Under the pieces are notes generated by a model. The model worked only from the letters and a program-made list of their open reading frames with translations, was not told the DNA's origin and searched no databases. 64,000 bases of DNA from Lycocorax pyrrhopterus obiensis (Eukaryota > Chordata > Aves > Passeriformes > Paradisaeidae): contig JACSVZ010000007.1 in assembly GCA_014706295.1 (NCBI GenBank), positions 55,690,975 to 55,754,974 of the forward strand, read 5' to 3'. Positions 1 through 14,500 of this stretch are shown here, piece by piece. Position 1 is the first letter of the stretch. Every line of letters starts with the position of its first letter. The position numbers and the translations under genes are program-made.

Positions 1-1265
1 TTTACATATGCACACATATGTTTTCTGAGAGTAAGAAGCAACATTTTGTTGTATTCCAGTTACTAAAGTCTTTCTCCTTAATTGAGAAAAATGTTAGAAA
101 ATAAGCTGATACCAGCCTGCTCTTGTGGCTACTGTTTTATTTAGTCAGGGAGTAGTTTATTTTAATTTGCAATATTTAATGCACAGTGGGTGTTTAGAAG
201 AGACTGCTCCATCCTTCAAAGTAATAAATGGCATGCAGCAAAAGAAAATGTTTCTATGACTGCTTTAAATCTCTTGGGAAATGATGAATTGAAAAGTACT
301 ATTGTCCAAGCATTGATATAGATTACCAACAAAGAGCTGGCTCCAGTAGGTCACCAATTACATCAAGGCAGCAGAAATGGCTACTTGACTTTCAGTCATG
401 ACTTCACAGCGTGAGCCTTCTCGCTGCTATTTATTCACTCTAATATAGTTCTCAATCAAATACCTTTTACTCGTTATATAGGTACTCATATGACTCTCCT
501 GCATACTATTCTGCTGAATGGCCTAGAAAGATCTAACAAATAACTACAGGTCAGTTGTGTACTTCTGCCCTGGGGATCATGATTTAAAAGATCGGTATCA
601 CGTTTTGGTCTTTCTGCTTGTACTGTAATTTTAAAAGTAGATGACACAACAATGCATGAAATGAGTTTTTAAAATGGAATGAAAAATCATTTTCCAATAC
701 ACTTTAAACTGCCTTTGTTAACTCCCACTCTCAGGAACTTTAATGGCATAGTGCTAAGGGGCATTCCTAGCTCGTGCTAATCATTATATCTTGTGTTTGC
801 TTCAACGGTGTTTATAGCAGTGGATCTGGCTCAGCAATTGCAGCTACAATATGTATCCTTTAAATGTTGCCCCTGATTTCCTCACTCCTTATCAGCATTG
901 AAATGTCATTTATTGAAGCAGGTTAAGGATTTCAGAAGCCTTCATATGAGATGGGTTAACTCCATGCAAGTTGTGGTCTCCTTGGCAATGCTTTTGATTT
1001 TCAACTTGCACATCAGCTTTCATGTGAGCAGGATAGCATGCACTTGGCTCCTTGTCACTTCCAGCTCAGGAAATTAAATAAATTAGCATTATTGGATTTT
1101 TGTGGTGCTTTACATCTCTGCTAGATCAGCTAAAGTGAAAATGGCAAGGACAGCACTCTCCTGAGCGAGATGATGTCTCTACTTTGGCTCTAAGCCCATA
1201 TAAAAATATAAACTTGTAGACGTAGTGTCTCTTGCATGGAGAAACTGCTGAACTGGATTATTTGC
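1..1265. other. Gene-free non-coding DNA
   Basis: AT-rich, CpG-poor sequence with no credible coding frame, no splice-flanked exon and no recognisable repeat. It is consistent with intron or intergenic DNA. I see nothing specific in it. Confidence 0.6.
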
Positions 1266-1490
1266 TGTCATGGTTTCACCCCAGGCAGCAGCCAAGCCCC
1301 ACACAGCCACTCACTCCTTCACCAGTGGGGTCGAGAAAAGAATAGGAAGGGTAAAGGTAGAAAACCCATGGGTTGAGATAAAGATAATTTAATACAGAAA
1401 GAAAAAGCCCCATCACAGTAACAGTGACTTGGGAACACAAGCACCATCACACCAGACATTCCCCCCTTCCTTCCCCCCATATGTACATGA
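1266..1490 (-). mobile_element. Avian endogenous retrovirus LTR fragment, 3' half
   Basis: Read on the minus strand, this is the 3' portion of an avian endogenous-retrovirus LTR. On the plus strand it begins with TGTCATGGTTTCACCCC, the reverse complement of an LTR end of the form GGGGTGAAACCATGACA. It continues through the block AACCCATGGGTTGAGATAAA and a C-rich stretch around 1460-1480. These blocks match, from memory, a very common bird LTR group. The other half, which would carry the promoter, is not recognisable beyond about 1490, so the copy is truncated or decayed. The outer boundary at 1266 is sharp and the inner one is approximate. The minus-strand open frame overlapping it (1319-1624) is a chance frame. 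Confidence 0.72.
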
Positions 1491-3251
1491 AGGAAACTCT
1501 CTAACTCAGCATATTTGAATGGGATTTTTTTTTTCTCTCTGCTTAGGTGACTTCGGTTTCGGAGACTAGTTTTTGTGCGGGTTGGTGATTTTTGCTTTTT
1601 GTTGGGTTTTTTTTGAAAACACATAGGAGGCTGGATTTGTTCTCCATCAAACCTCTAAACACATGGGTCAGATGTTGTTACCACATATCACCTTAACTCT
1701 CTTCTGCTTTACAGGCAGTGAGACTCTTCTAAACATCACAGGGTTTAGAGCAGACTTTTCACAGACCACAGTTATTTATTTTTTTGTAAACTCCCTGCCG
1801 GCATTTTAAAGACTCTGACAACTTGATAAAAATATCTTTGAGATATTGTCTAACAGCCTTTCACTTAACCTGTGCTCTCTCAGGGCTCTCCACTGTTCTT
1901 ATTTCCATGCAGAGCTCTTCTGTGCCCTGAAGCAACCTCCAGATTATTATACTGGTATACACATACCACTAATGCTAAATGGTTCCTTTCACTTGTGCAC
2001 ACATCAACTAATCAACATAAGGGACCTGCAGACATCAATCTGAAAGCCTTGTTTGCCATCATCACCACTGAGGCCTATAGATCAATAAAAAGATGATATT
2101 GTTTATATAAAACCCAATAAACAAGTCCTGTCTGAGGCTTATATATGGTTTCATTCATTCTAATAAAGGAAGTGCATCTCTTATGAGCTTTAGCCCATCA
2201 GATTTCGTAAACTGCTTATTCACTTCAACAATCACTGACACAAGGATATTGTTGTATCCAAGTCTAGGTCAAGCAAGACTTACTTGATCTCATCCCATTT
2301 CCATAATAATCTCTGTCATTTCTCTAAGAATAAGAAGGTAAGGGCACTTTTATTGCTGCAATAAAAACAGCAAAGTGATCTTCTGATGGCACTTAATTAG
2401 ATTCATTTTATCTTCTTTGACTGAGCATGACATACTGTAACCCTTATTTATGAAGTAAAAATGAATGTCTTATGGTTCCTAACACAATTGAAGAAGAAAT
2501 TACTGTGGTATTCCGCTTAATCTGTGTTTGTATCTGACATAAATGATCTTAAGATAAATTGCAGGAAATTATTTTCTACTCCTGGTAACCATAACAACAG
2601 ATGAGAATTGGTTCTAGTTCAACTTACTGACTGTTCCTGAACTCTTCCGTAATGTGTAATAAAAATTATAAGACAAAAGCAATCCACAGACTTTTGCTTT
2701 TGTTTGTATAGGAGCAATTTGTGAAGCATTGAAAGGTAATTTTAGGTTTAAATTAATCTTCAGTCTTTCAGCTCTCCATCAGAGAGAGGGTGAAATGCAT
2801 TCCTGTTTCAAAGTCTGATGGCATACAGGTAATGGATTTCCCCTGGGAAGGGACACATGGCAAAGTTTAACAAAAACCTCCCTAAATTGTGCAGAAGTGA
2901 GGAAAACCTGAGTATAACTGGAGAGGATTTTAGAAAATACTGCAGATGTGAGCAACCCCTACAAGTATCTCTGAAGGACAGTAGGGACAGTTAGTGAATT
3001 CATCACCATGACAAGCTGATACTAATAGAAGGGACCTGAAAAGCTTGAAGGCTTTAAAGAAGTTAAATTGAGCAGAGTAGGTCACTGCAATGAGTGAGAT
3101 TTCACAACTGGAAAAAGAGCCCCCAGTGCACAGGGACACAGATAAGAGTTTTGAAGAAATTCTGATCTCCTAATTAAACAAGTATAAGAGTATCACACAG
3201 TCACCAGATAACATGACTTGGTAAGAGCCTCAGAAGATCCCTGGCCCAAAA
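1491..3251. other. Gene-free non-coding DNA
   Basis: No coding frame beyond chance length and no repeat family that I recognise. A T-rich run near 1590-1615 is the only low-complexity feature. Confidence 0.55.
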
Positions 3252-3400
3252 TAATGCTCAAAGCAGGGTCTGCTATGAGATCAAAAATGGTTGCTCAAGG
3301 TTTTATCCAGTCGACTCTTGAAAACCTCCAAGGATGGAGGCAGCAAAACCTCTGTGAGAAACCTGCTCTGTATCTTAACTGGTTTAAGAGTCACACAGCA
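3252..3400 (-). mobile_element. CR1 LINE fragment
   Basis: The plus strand carries the antisense of the CR1 3' region. The phrases AGCAGGGTCTGCTATGAG, GGTTGCTCAAGGTTTTATCC and GAAAACCTCCAAGGATGGAG are diagnostic of CR1 copies in birds. The minus-strand translation around 3290-3350 reads SLEVFKSRLDKTLSN, the usual translated shadow of this segment. The fragment lacks the CR1 tail, so it is truncated at both ends and strongly diverged. It is a dead retrotransposon with no coding role. The limits are approximate. Confidence 0.75.
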
Positions 3401-5482
3401 AAAACCAAGGCCTCTCCTGGCACATGCCAGACTTCTATGGCCTTGGCTATGGAAATAGTGGGATCTAAGACATGTTCTTTCCCTACGTTTTGCAGTTAGC
3501 TGCAAACAGCCACAGCTTCATGGTAAGATTGGCCCAGTCTTAGTATCCAGCTGTCTGGTCTCATACCATCTATTCAGACCTGAGAGAAGACTTAGAAAGG
3601 ACTGGTGACAAGAAAGGAGCCTGGAAAACAAAGCACAGATCAGCTCTCAGACAAGTGATACCTGACAGTACCCATGAGTTTTGCCAGAACAGGAGATGAT
3701 GCAAGAATTACCAGTTGTTGTTCACCCTCAGCTGAGCCTTCAGATGCAGCAATTTTGAGATGGGGAGAGAAACATTTTTAAAAGCCACTGGGTAAACACC
3801 AATTAAATGGCAGAAGTGCTTTCAGAATGATTTGCTGCCCAGCATCTGCTAAATTCATATAAATACATATGTTGCCACAGGATGATGTAGAGTGCAACAA
3901 CCCTTAAAAGATGTGCAGGCTAACAAGTACTAGACAAAAGAAGCAGTTCTTTCAGCCAAAAAAGTTGCATTTTGTGCATCCACGGGATATGTTTACACAT
4001 TATTGTGAGACAAATCAAGAATGACTCCTACCTGCACTACGGTTAAAGGTTAAAACTGTGAGTGGTGTAGGAGCACTGTGCCAAGGCTGAGTGTACAAAC
4101 CTCTGGTATAAAGAGAATTGGCAGACCAGCCCAGTTACATGGCAGAATCTCTTCTTTCTGCATGATCCTATAAAAATCTTAATATATACAGGCATTTCCT
4201 ATGCTGATCCAGTTTGAAGAAAGAAGAAAAAAGTCAACTAACCAGTATGGGACAGCCAGTAAGTTGAAGCAGGTGCAGTGTGGGGCAGGACAGGTAGATC
4301 TCAGGAACATGTGTGTTTGAGGGAATGTATGAGGATTTATTTTGACTGCAGATTGTAGTCTACAAAATGAGTGTCCACTGCATGACCTGGCAGGCAGCAG
4401 AACTGTCAGAATAGATTGGAAAGACATCAGCACAGCAAAAAATTTGGATATGGTTTGCCCTGGCACCACGCAATCAGAGGATAGATCACAAAGAGCTCTG
4501 GATGTCTCACACTTCCTCCTGTGTTTTGCTCTCAGAAAGGAATTGCATGTCGGGCCACTTACAGCAGGACAGCCCTTTCAAGATATGCATTTACACCCAC
4601 CAGGGACCTAACACATGATTACTGGATATCAGTAAAGCTGGGGCAGTTTACATCAGACGGTTTGCAATTATTTCTTTCCTTTCTGAAAACCATTTTACAG
4701 ATAATAATAAAATTACATAGCAATTAAGTAGTGAGTCATTACACCCTGTGGAAGCAATTCAATAGATAGTGAGGCAACATCCATCCTGGAGTGGTTAATT
4801 ATTTGTCTTAAGAAACAGACCTTCTTCCATGGAAGCATCTGAAGGTCACTGCGTTCAGTCAGAGTATGTCTAATCCCAGCAGATCAGCACACAAAACAGC
4901 ACAGTCTGTGTGTGCAGTCTCCCCTGCAGAACAAATGGTAAACCACTACAACAAGAAGGCAAGGAGGTTTGGCTAATGTCAGAATAATCAGATTTGCTCT
5001 CCCTTCTTCTGCAGTTCCACTGAACAAATCCAAAACCCACTAATGTCAGGTCACTTTATCCGGTTAACCTGCTTTAACCCTCAAACTTGCCAATGAGCAC
5101 AAGGTTTAAAGAACTTAATGCTAAAGGGCAGTTAAAGAAATTTTTTTCTATCTAGCATGTTCAGAAAAAAAATTTGAAGTCTCTAACTTTCTATTATACA
5201 AGCAAGAGCAACAACTACATCACACTTTAAAAAATTATGACGGGAAATTCTTCATGATGGTAACGCCATTTTATGATTTATAAGAACAGTTGCATTCCAC
5301 CCTAATTTCCCAACTGAATAGCAGATGCTCTTCAGTAAAAAGCTGTTATCATTTTATCTGTTTTACAATATGTCATGTATATTTTGCCAATCATATTTTG
5401 GCTCCCATCTCAGTGTCTGCTGTAATGCAATTGCAAGCCTGTTTAATCAGTCCAGCATAATCTGGTGCTTTCAACACTGCGA
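3401..5482. other. Gene-free non-coding DNA
   Basis: Only short, unrelated open frames are present. I see no repeat or exon signature. Confidence 0.5.
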
Positions 5483-5510
5483 GCACGCACACGCACGCAC
5501 ACACATGCAC
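5483..5510. repeat. Short (CA/CG)n microsatellite
   Basis: Alternating purine-pyrimidine run of GCAC and ACAC steps with one ATGC interruption. It is a small, impure dinucleotide repeat. Confidence 0.7.
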
Positions 5511-8500
5511 ATCATGCACTGCCCACACTATTCCCTTTTGCCTTGTAAAACAGAGATACATCGCTCCATCCGTTTGTTAGGCAGAACCTGCCTTTGAAGG
5601 GCTGTGTGACGTTCTGCTTAAAATGGATGGCACAATATGCTACATGGTTTTTTACCTGGCTGAGCAGCTATTCATTAAAAAACATGGCCTTAATTGGTGT
5701 TGCCTCGCATTTGTTTTAGAGCAGATTATTAGGTTACACATAGCACGACACACGCTGCTGTTTTGCCGTTCAAAACTGTGAATCAAAAAAAGCTACTTAA
5801 ACTTTGTACCTATGTAAATAGAGACTTTCATCTTCACAAGTTTAACAATTTATCCTCCCAAAACTCATCCATCAATCTGTAGACTGATTTCCCTTGAAAA
5901 CACCTGGTATTAGCTCATTCTGTTGCAAGCTCTGGTTATTTCCAAGGCTGCTGACACCAATTTACATGAAAATTCCCATTTCTCATATCTGCTCACAACG
6001 AGGCCCATCCAGCTTGATCTGAGTTTGTTCTGCGGTACAGAAATCTTATAGGAGGTGGCAGCTGGGTTTTGTGACTTCTCAGCTCTTCATTTTTTTCTTT
6101 TTTTGCTGTCACCCTCTTACTCCTGTGATGGTTGTTCCTGTTGGCCCTCAGCTGCACTGACCAGGAGGGTCCATGGCCATGGTCAGTGGCTTTTACTGGG
6201 CCTTGCACATAAAAACCCCAAGTCAGCAATAATAAAGAGCAGCCCTCAGCACTTTTTTATACTGCCATTACACACTGCTTGCTTTTCATTAAGGGAGAGC
6301 TAGAAACTTAGCTTTTCACTGGATATAGCATCACCACAGTCACTGGGTATAACAGCTCCAGCAAAACCCCTCTGATTAACAGCACAAGAAGTGATATTTC
6401 AGACTTCATCCTTGGAGGAACCGGCACACTCGCATTAACATGCTGAATCTCCCTAAAAGAAAGTTTTCTGACCAAATCTTTCACACTGATAGAAGGGAAT
6501 GGAGGGAGAAGCTCTCACTGTTGTTACAAGGGCTGGTGCCTGTGTACATTGTGTAGGACAAAGTCTTTGCATGGATGGCAGAGGGTGAGAATCTGCTACA
6601 TCTACACCCCTTGGCTCATCCCAGAATATGCCTTCCTGAGTTCTGGAGCAGTCTTTTCAGGTCCTGATCTACCCAGTCCTGGACAGCTTGTAGATGTGGA
6701 TTAGGACCTAGCCAGGAAACAGCACAAAAGCTCATTGAGAAGTGAAAATCTGTGAGATGCTTGAAGACAAAGAGCTTTGATAGAAATTCGGCTTGTCCAT
6801 GGATATCTCCACCAGTCAAATGGAATGAGAAGAAAACAATTTGCTTCCAGTTAATGATACAAAGAAGCTGCCTTGTGGCAGAGGTCCCAGGAACTTTCTT
6901 ACTCCTACTCCATTCCTGAAGGGACTCTATGCCTAAAACTTGTGCATCTTTAGTTCAGATGGAGATGCAGAGCCTCAAATAATTGCCCAGGGGTATAGCT
7001 CTGAGAGGGTGTGATCGCTGCCCATCCATGGGAATGCACTGGGGGGCAGTGGGAAAGTGCTGCTTTGGAGCAAGAGGTGCCCACACTTAGGTGTGGAAGG
7101 ATTTATAAAAGAAAACTTGGCATCAATGGCAATCTGCAGAGCAAGAACAGCCACACACAAGTATTGAGCTCACAACCCAGGTGATTGTTCGAAGATGAAG
7201 ACAGGAAAATAATTTTGACCACATCAAAAGAAGAGGGAGAACAGGGCTGACACTTCTAGAAATGGGGATGGACCTGGGTGAGTAGTGACAGAAGTGCCAT
7301 GCAACGATTTCTTCTGCCTCCCAAAAATATTGGTATAAAAGCTCAGTGGCGTACACATTTGCTTGCAAGGCAAGTTTTAATGCAAACCTCATATCGTTCT
7401 TGAAGTGTTTATTTGCTCATCCAGCACAAGGAGAGAAACCACCCCACAATTTTTCTCGTCAGTTATAAAAAGTCCACCAGGTGGTAGAGAATGAAAATTA
7501 ATTTGGGATGACACTATCTGCTCTGGAGAAAAAGGCACAACCACAAAACCCCACAGATTTCAGTGGGTTAGATATCTGTTTAGTTTGCCTAATGGAAAGA
7601 ATTGACTAGAGGAGGTAAAAATATCAGTCAATAATAAAAAAATAATCTACCATGGTCTTTTTTCAAATTTCAAGCCAATTTTAAAAATTATTACCAAAAT
7701 TTTGTCAAAAGATATCATATACATATTACATTAGACTATAAGGTAAAGTGCATATGTAAATACATATATAAAGACATATACACTTTTTGAGACCAAAACC
7801 AATATGAACATTTTTAATTTACTGTAGTCACTATAAGTGAATATAAAAGGTTGATCATTATTTCTCTGGCTGTTCCAGTGGCATTCCAGGCAAAAAAAGG
7901 CTCCTCCAGAAATTTCACTTTGAGTGGGTGTGTTTTCAGTTCTCTAAAACAGCAGTGATTTCACGATTTATCATCTCTAGAAATGATAATTAAAAGTTAC
8001 AAACCTGCATTTTTTATTCTTCTGTTTATTCAGGATTCAAATCAATAGATTACCTTGGAGGCACCAAATCCTCCCCCAGCCAGCTCTCACAGCTGCACAG
8101 ACTGTTTTGTGCTGTTTGCTGCCTAGTGAGATGTCACTTTTTTTTTCTTTTTTTTTTTTCTGGGGCACTGAGAAGGAGGAAGCATATTCCAAAACCTGAG
8201 AAAGTACTTACAGTTTTCAAACAAAGATGCCAAATGATTAATGTGTTGGGAGAAACAGATGGAGGTTCCTTTATCTCAACCATGTTTCACCTCTTGAAAC
8301 AGCAAAGAATATGGCCCAAAGGCAGAAGTGTCATTTCTTGCCTCATAGACATTTGTTCCCCAACCATTGAGAAATGCTTTTATCTTCCCTGTGCAATAAT
8401 TACAGTGCATCAAAAGGCCAAGAAGGCACTGAACTACAACTGACTTGTCACTGGAGTTTGATATTTTAATGCAACATGTTCCATAGTTGCTTGTTTCTAT

Positions 8501-11500
8501 GTTTCATCTTAGCACCTGAAGCTCTGTCATCTTGGGTGTAGTACTGCAAAGGAAGGCTGCTCATCTGTGTGCTAGAGCAGTTCCACCAGGCTCATCCTTC
8601 TTCCTCACTCTTCTGGAGAAAAAGGCCTGCAGATCAGACAGGTCAAGCTGACCCTTTCATCTATCTCCCATAGCCTCTGGAGAGGATGGGGTTTCCTCTC
8701 TGCTCCCAACATTTTGTGTTCTTTCACAGATCTTTCCAGTCACTCACATCCTTGGGTAATAATCCCAATGAGTTATTATTGTGCCCTCAGTCGCAGTCAG
8801 TACAACAGCTCACTCCCATCAACGCTTTCTCAGAGACTGCACCAGCTCTCACCTTTCAGTGGGAGCTTGCTGATATTTCCCCGTCGCTCACCATCCATCC
8901 CAGGATTTGCTCTTTGCTAAAACAATTGATGCAGACCAGCCCCCGTGTGCACAGGCCATGGATGAAGCACCAGGTAGCACAGATCTCAGTCCCAGTGAAT
9001 ACCCCTGCTGTTCTGCAGAGCTCATCAGCCCAGTTTAAGTGAGAGCTCAGCAGAGGACATGTTTGAACCCACTTTCCCATGTGAGTTGCAGTGTGAATCA
9101 ACCACCGTTGGAGCAGGTGATTTTAGGGAGCAGCAGTGTCATTACTGCAGGGATTCCAGTCCCTCACAGGCCCCAACCTGGACATGTCCATCTGCTTCAC
9201 CGAGGACAAAGCAAGAGCAGGACTGCATATCTGGCAAAAGGGACTAGGAGAGTATGTCAAACAGGCAAGGAGGCACAAGGCACAGTGATGTGTTTGCAGT
9301 TTGCACACCAGCTGATTGGCCACTGTCAAGGGTATTGTTGGAAACTCAGCAGAAATGAGCTACAGGGTCTTGCTGTTGTGGCTGGGAGCTGATCCCACTT
9401 GCAGCCATGGAGCTTCACAGTCTTGCAGCACAAACAGCAGGTTTGTGCTCCTCACAGATCCTTTCTCAGGAAGTCTCCTGATTATTCAGATAATTGTAAA
9501 ACACTGTTAAAGATGAGGATGTGTTCTGGTGTCTCAGAAAACAATGACAGCAAAACACTTCCCACTTTATTGGTCTGCAGGGTTATCATAATTACTGGAA
9601 TGACGAGCTGGTGGGTTGCACATATTGATTCTCTGCCAGGCTGTGGAAGTGCAGGTCTAGACACCAGGATAATAAATCTATGTATCAGGCTGACAGAATA
9701 TGCTCTTGAGCTATGCAGCAGATACTGCAAATGCTATTTGCAGAAAAGAGGGGCCATGACTGATAAATATCTTTTAATCAGCATGTTTGAGGAATACTTG
9801 ATCTCTCAAGGATGAAAAAAACAATAAACAACTGGTAGCAAACATGGAGAACATCCAATTAAAAGAATTTAGTCCCTGTACCACTATTTCCATTTTTGTA
9901 GAAGAGCAGACAGATTCATTACCTTGTGCATAAGGAACTCAACATATTCCAATATGGTGGAGTGTAATCTGTAGAAAACCCACATATTTTGCTGTAAGAA
10001 TCTACTCTTTATAAACCTCTTAACTAAAGGAAATAGCTGCATGATACAGACTGCTAGCTACATCATCTTGCCATATTTAATGTGTCAGGGAAAGATTTTC
10101 TTTTCCACCATGCAGGTGGGAGTTGGGGTACAGCCAGCTGAAGCCATGGAAAAGGAGTGTAAGCCCTTGTCCCTGCAGCACACTGCTCAGTGTGAGAAAA
10201 TCAGACAGCAAAACTGATAAACAGGTAAAGAAATGGATGCTGGACCCCATGAGCAATGGTGCAGCTTGCCTAAAGAGCAGCTTGGGAAGCACGTTCTGTA
10301 TTTAGTTGTTGCATTAACTGTGTCAATGGCCTGTATCCCCAAAGCACGTTAACAATCCTGGAGCACGGTCAGAGGGCATCTGGCCTCTCAGCTACAGCGA
10401 ATCCTGCAGGAGAGAGAAAAGGCTGAGGACATCAAGCTGCGTTTACACTCACTCGGCAAGAAAGACTGGCTCTGTTAGGGAGCCAGACGGCTTCGGTTCT
10501 CACATCACTGCTCATACTGCTGGCTATTTTCTGAAGCAATCAGAAATGCTGTTGTACCATATTAGCTCTTCAAGACAGACAGAGGCAGCTGCTTTCTAAT
10601 TATAAGATACTGCTTCTTGTTGGAACAGGGAGATGGGTTTCTCCCAAAGAGCAAACCACTCATGTTTTCTGTAGAATCCAGACAAACACTTTTGAACATT
10701 TTAGGTATATCTTCTTTTTATAGTGAAGTGATGTAGCATAATCCCATCAGGTTCAGGTTTTCTGTCACTGAATTAAAAGCAGAATTGTGCCCTCCACTGC
10801 TAATATTGTATGGATGTCCTACAAACTCATTTTAATCTCCAGCCCACGTACCTCCTTTGCAAGTTAATGTGGCATGCTTCAAGGAGAAGTGAACAGAATC
10901 ATGATGATCACAGAATTCTCCTGAGAGTTTCCACATCAGATAAGAAAATAAAGACTGATATCTTGGTCCTGAGGTCAGTGACAGGTAAATCATCACATTC
11001 AGCATTCCCTCCTCTTGACCATGCCATTTGCCTTTTGCAGAATGAATTGAGCTTGCAGAAACGTCCTGATGGATGTCCCTGAGAGTTGAATCTGATCCAT
11101 AACTGTTTAAACTACGCCTGTGAATTGAAGCTGCTTTACACACAACCTCTGAAAGACACTAAACTGCAGGAATGCAAATAGATGATGGTGTATGATGACT
11201 TTAAATTATAGTAAAGTGATCCATGGAGAGGGGAAAAGCTGCTATCAAGAGAGTAAGTGAATGCAAAGTAAGACATCGGGAACATTGATTTGTGTGCTTT
11301 GCTCATGTAGCGCTCCTCCCTGAGGGGGAGAAGTGGAGAGGGATGCAAAACAGAGTGACCAACCTGTGGGATATAGGCACCTGTAATCTGGTGTGTATAA
11401 ATATGGATATAACTGTCTTCAGAATCTAAGCAGCGACTCTAGACTAATACATAGTTCAGCAGCCCTGTCTCTCTGGGGCTCAGCTGCCTTCTTACAAATC

Positions 11501-14500
11501 ATCAAGTTAGAGGCTGCCCACCTTTTCTTCCCCTCCTACACAAGGAAGATGCTCCCTGCACCAAGCACTCCTTGGAGCAGGCAGGGGGCTTTGCAACCCT
11601 GCTGCTTTGTCCTTGCTCCAGGGTGGCACATGGATGAGGAGACAACCAAGACACTCTGTGGAGCCCTAGCCAGGCATCCACTGCTGGGGAAGGCTCTCTT
11701 CAGGATTTAGTAACTCCATTGTGCTGGGCACATTAACAACAGCATCTCTGCAAGCGTGATAATGTAAGTGCTGCATGGGTGACTGACATCATTCAAACAA
11801 TGGATTCATTGATTACTTGCTCCCATTTCAGAGAAAGGTCTCCTGTGGCTTTTCATCCCACCCCCATGAGTGCAATAGGCATGTGGAGGAGTTTGCCAAG
11901 GCAGCCCCCTCCCCTTTACCAAGCAACTGAGTTAGGGCAATAACAGGCTGACCTCTAAGCAGAATTTATATCATCTATTCCTCTACATCAGACAATGTAA
12001 ATGCTCCTTCCTGCCTCGTTTTCCATTTAGGATAAGCCTTGCTATCCCCTTCAACTCTAAATTGGTGAATATAGCAATGCATTTGGAGTGTACTCTATGC
12101 ATCTTGGTCCTACTTCATTCCATTCTTCTGCTAACAGTCAGCCAATTTAAAAAACTTACAACTAATGCATGACAGTTTTCAAAAAAGCAGCATATGCTCC
12201 TAATTTCCTTTAACAGTCCATTTTCATTCAATTCATCTACTTTTCTCCATTCTCTGTAGACTAAAGGATTTCATTTGTATTCATTTTTTCCTTGTAAAGA
12301 GAAGGGTTTTTGGGGAAGGGAGGCAATAACATCCTTTAAGTTCAGGCACTTTGTTTTAAAGAAACATTTCCATTAAAAGAAAAAGACCAAAAACATAATT
12401 TAAAGTTGTCTGTCTTATTAGTGCATAATTTAAGTGGAAAAATGTCACTCTTCTATTATGCAAATGATTTTTAAAAAGGGGTAAAAAAAATTTACGTGTA
12501 AAGAACAATCAAACATCTCTTCTTGCAACAGAAAGGCATCATTATAAAAAAAGAAAAGAAGAGACACGTACATATTTAAATGAATGATCCAGTGTGAGGA
12601 TACATGAGAGTGATTTGTGTCTTGAAGCTCTGCTGTCACTTATATTATGCCTGATGAGCATTTAATGAATGTTCACAGGGAAAACATCTACTCATATTAT
12701 TTTATTTGGGAACAGAGAAGGCAGCAGTCATTTTTAGGGGACAAAACTTAATGGATTTTCTTTCAGCTCAGTGGATACATTGATACTTGTAAATCTTTTC
12801 TAAGTGTGCCACTGTAATTATAAATCTTTTAGCTATATTTTTCATTAGAGAGCATTAAGGTAAATATTCTCTCAGCGAGAAGATATATTGGGCATATAGG
12901 TTTCTAAAGCTGACATTTAAGTACTCACTGCAGTGTTGCAGCTGTTCAGCAACATTATTCTTATTATTCATTATTTAGGGTTTTTAGTCCTGGCTGCACT
13001 GTTCTTCTGCTTTAAAGCAACAAGAACCTTGATTTACCAATCACTTGTAGCCAGTTGTTACCCAGAAGAGAAAGAAGAGCCTGCAGGAAACTACATCTTG
13101 TCATTTTCTGATCTACCCTTGGCACTCCTGAATCCATTTATCTGGAGCAACAAACTGTACCCCATAGATTTCACTAGCACAGTATGGCCCCTACACAAGG
13201 GAACAGAAGAGGAGGTTTTTTGGAGGCTTTCTCAGCACTGGATTTGTGTCTAGATGAGCTCAGCCCTGGGAGAGCAGGTCAGAAACAGGCAGCCCATTTC
13301 CCTTCTTCCTTCCCAGATGCTTGCTCTGTTGGATAGCCCAGATCCCATTTCAGAAGGCACAATTCTTCCCTTATGAGTGCAGATCCATTCTGTACTCCCT
13401 GGGTGACATCCGAAGCCAGAGCAGCAGTGTGCACACCTTGATGTACATTGAGACCGTGTAGTGATGCTCCATGGTACAAGGTTTTCTTTGGCTGGAGCCA
13501 TATTAAGAGCTGCAAGACCTACTTTGGCTCTCTATAGGCTGGTACTAAAACTTTCTTGCTTTACCATCTTGCCATGAGCAGTGTGTTACATGTTTCATAG
13601 GAATTCTTGGGGAATTCAGCAGGATTAAGTTTATCAGGGCACTACAGCATGCTTAGCTCCAAGCACACACTCAAAGGCTGTGGGAATCAATTGTGAGTGA
13701 AACGAGGAATATGTTCAGAGCCCCCACTCATCATATTCAGTGTCAGACGATTATCTCCAGCATGCTCTGACTGTTAATAATCCAAGGTGTATGTAAACCT
13801 AATACCACGAGCAGAACAGCCTATCCTCAATTAATCTGGGCATTACACTTACCAGTTTTGCTCCATTCACCTTGACACTGGCCAAGGCAAGCTGGATAAT
13901 ACAGATCCCTAGCACCTACCCTGAAATGCAGCTTTGGCAAAGCTCATAAGGAAACACTAGAGCAGAGAAGCTTCTTAATTACCCTGGTCTAATATTCACT
14001 TGTCATTTTTTTTTTTTCTAATACTGCAATTTCCCTGCTTGGAGCTCTGAGCGAAGTAGCAAAACACTCATTTGGCAGGTAAGTAAAATCAGGACAAAAT
14101 CAATCACTAGCACAGAGAAGTGAAGTGATTTACTGAGAGCGGTGGGCTGCACACAGGAGAGCACCCACTCCTCATATGTGCTAGACAGGGTGGAGAGGCT
14201 TGATGAGCAGCCATGGGCAAGTGAACCTTAAAAAAGGAATTAGCAGCACTGAGAGTTTTCATGTTCCTCTGAAACTCTTTTTTTTTTGGTTTGTTTTGGG
14301 TTTTTTGGGTATTTCTGCAGCACAGCACGTGAGTTCTTAACATTGCCTCCAGAGTGAGAAAGTAAGCAAACAAAAAGAGCCATCAAGACTTTTTTCTTCC
14401 CATCAAGGGAGGAAAACTGTGTAAAGTGGGACCCTCCTGACCCTTTTCACACAGCATTGGGCCACTGGGGAGAGCCCAGGGAACTAAGCCTTGTTCTAGA

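Noticed and set aside
6171..6182. CCATGGCCATGG palindrome
   Set aside because: Too short and built from a simple repeat of CCATGG, with nothing around it suggesting function.
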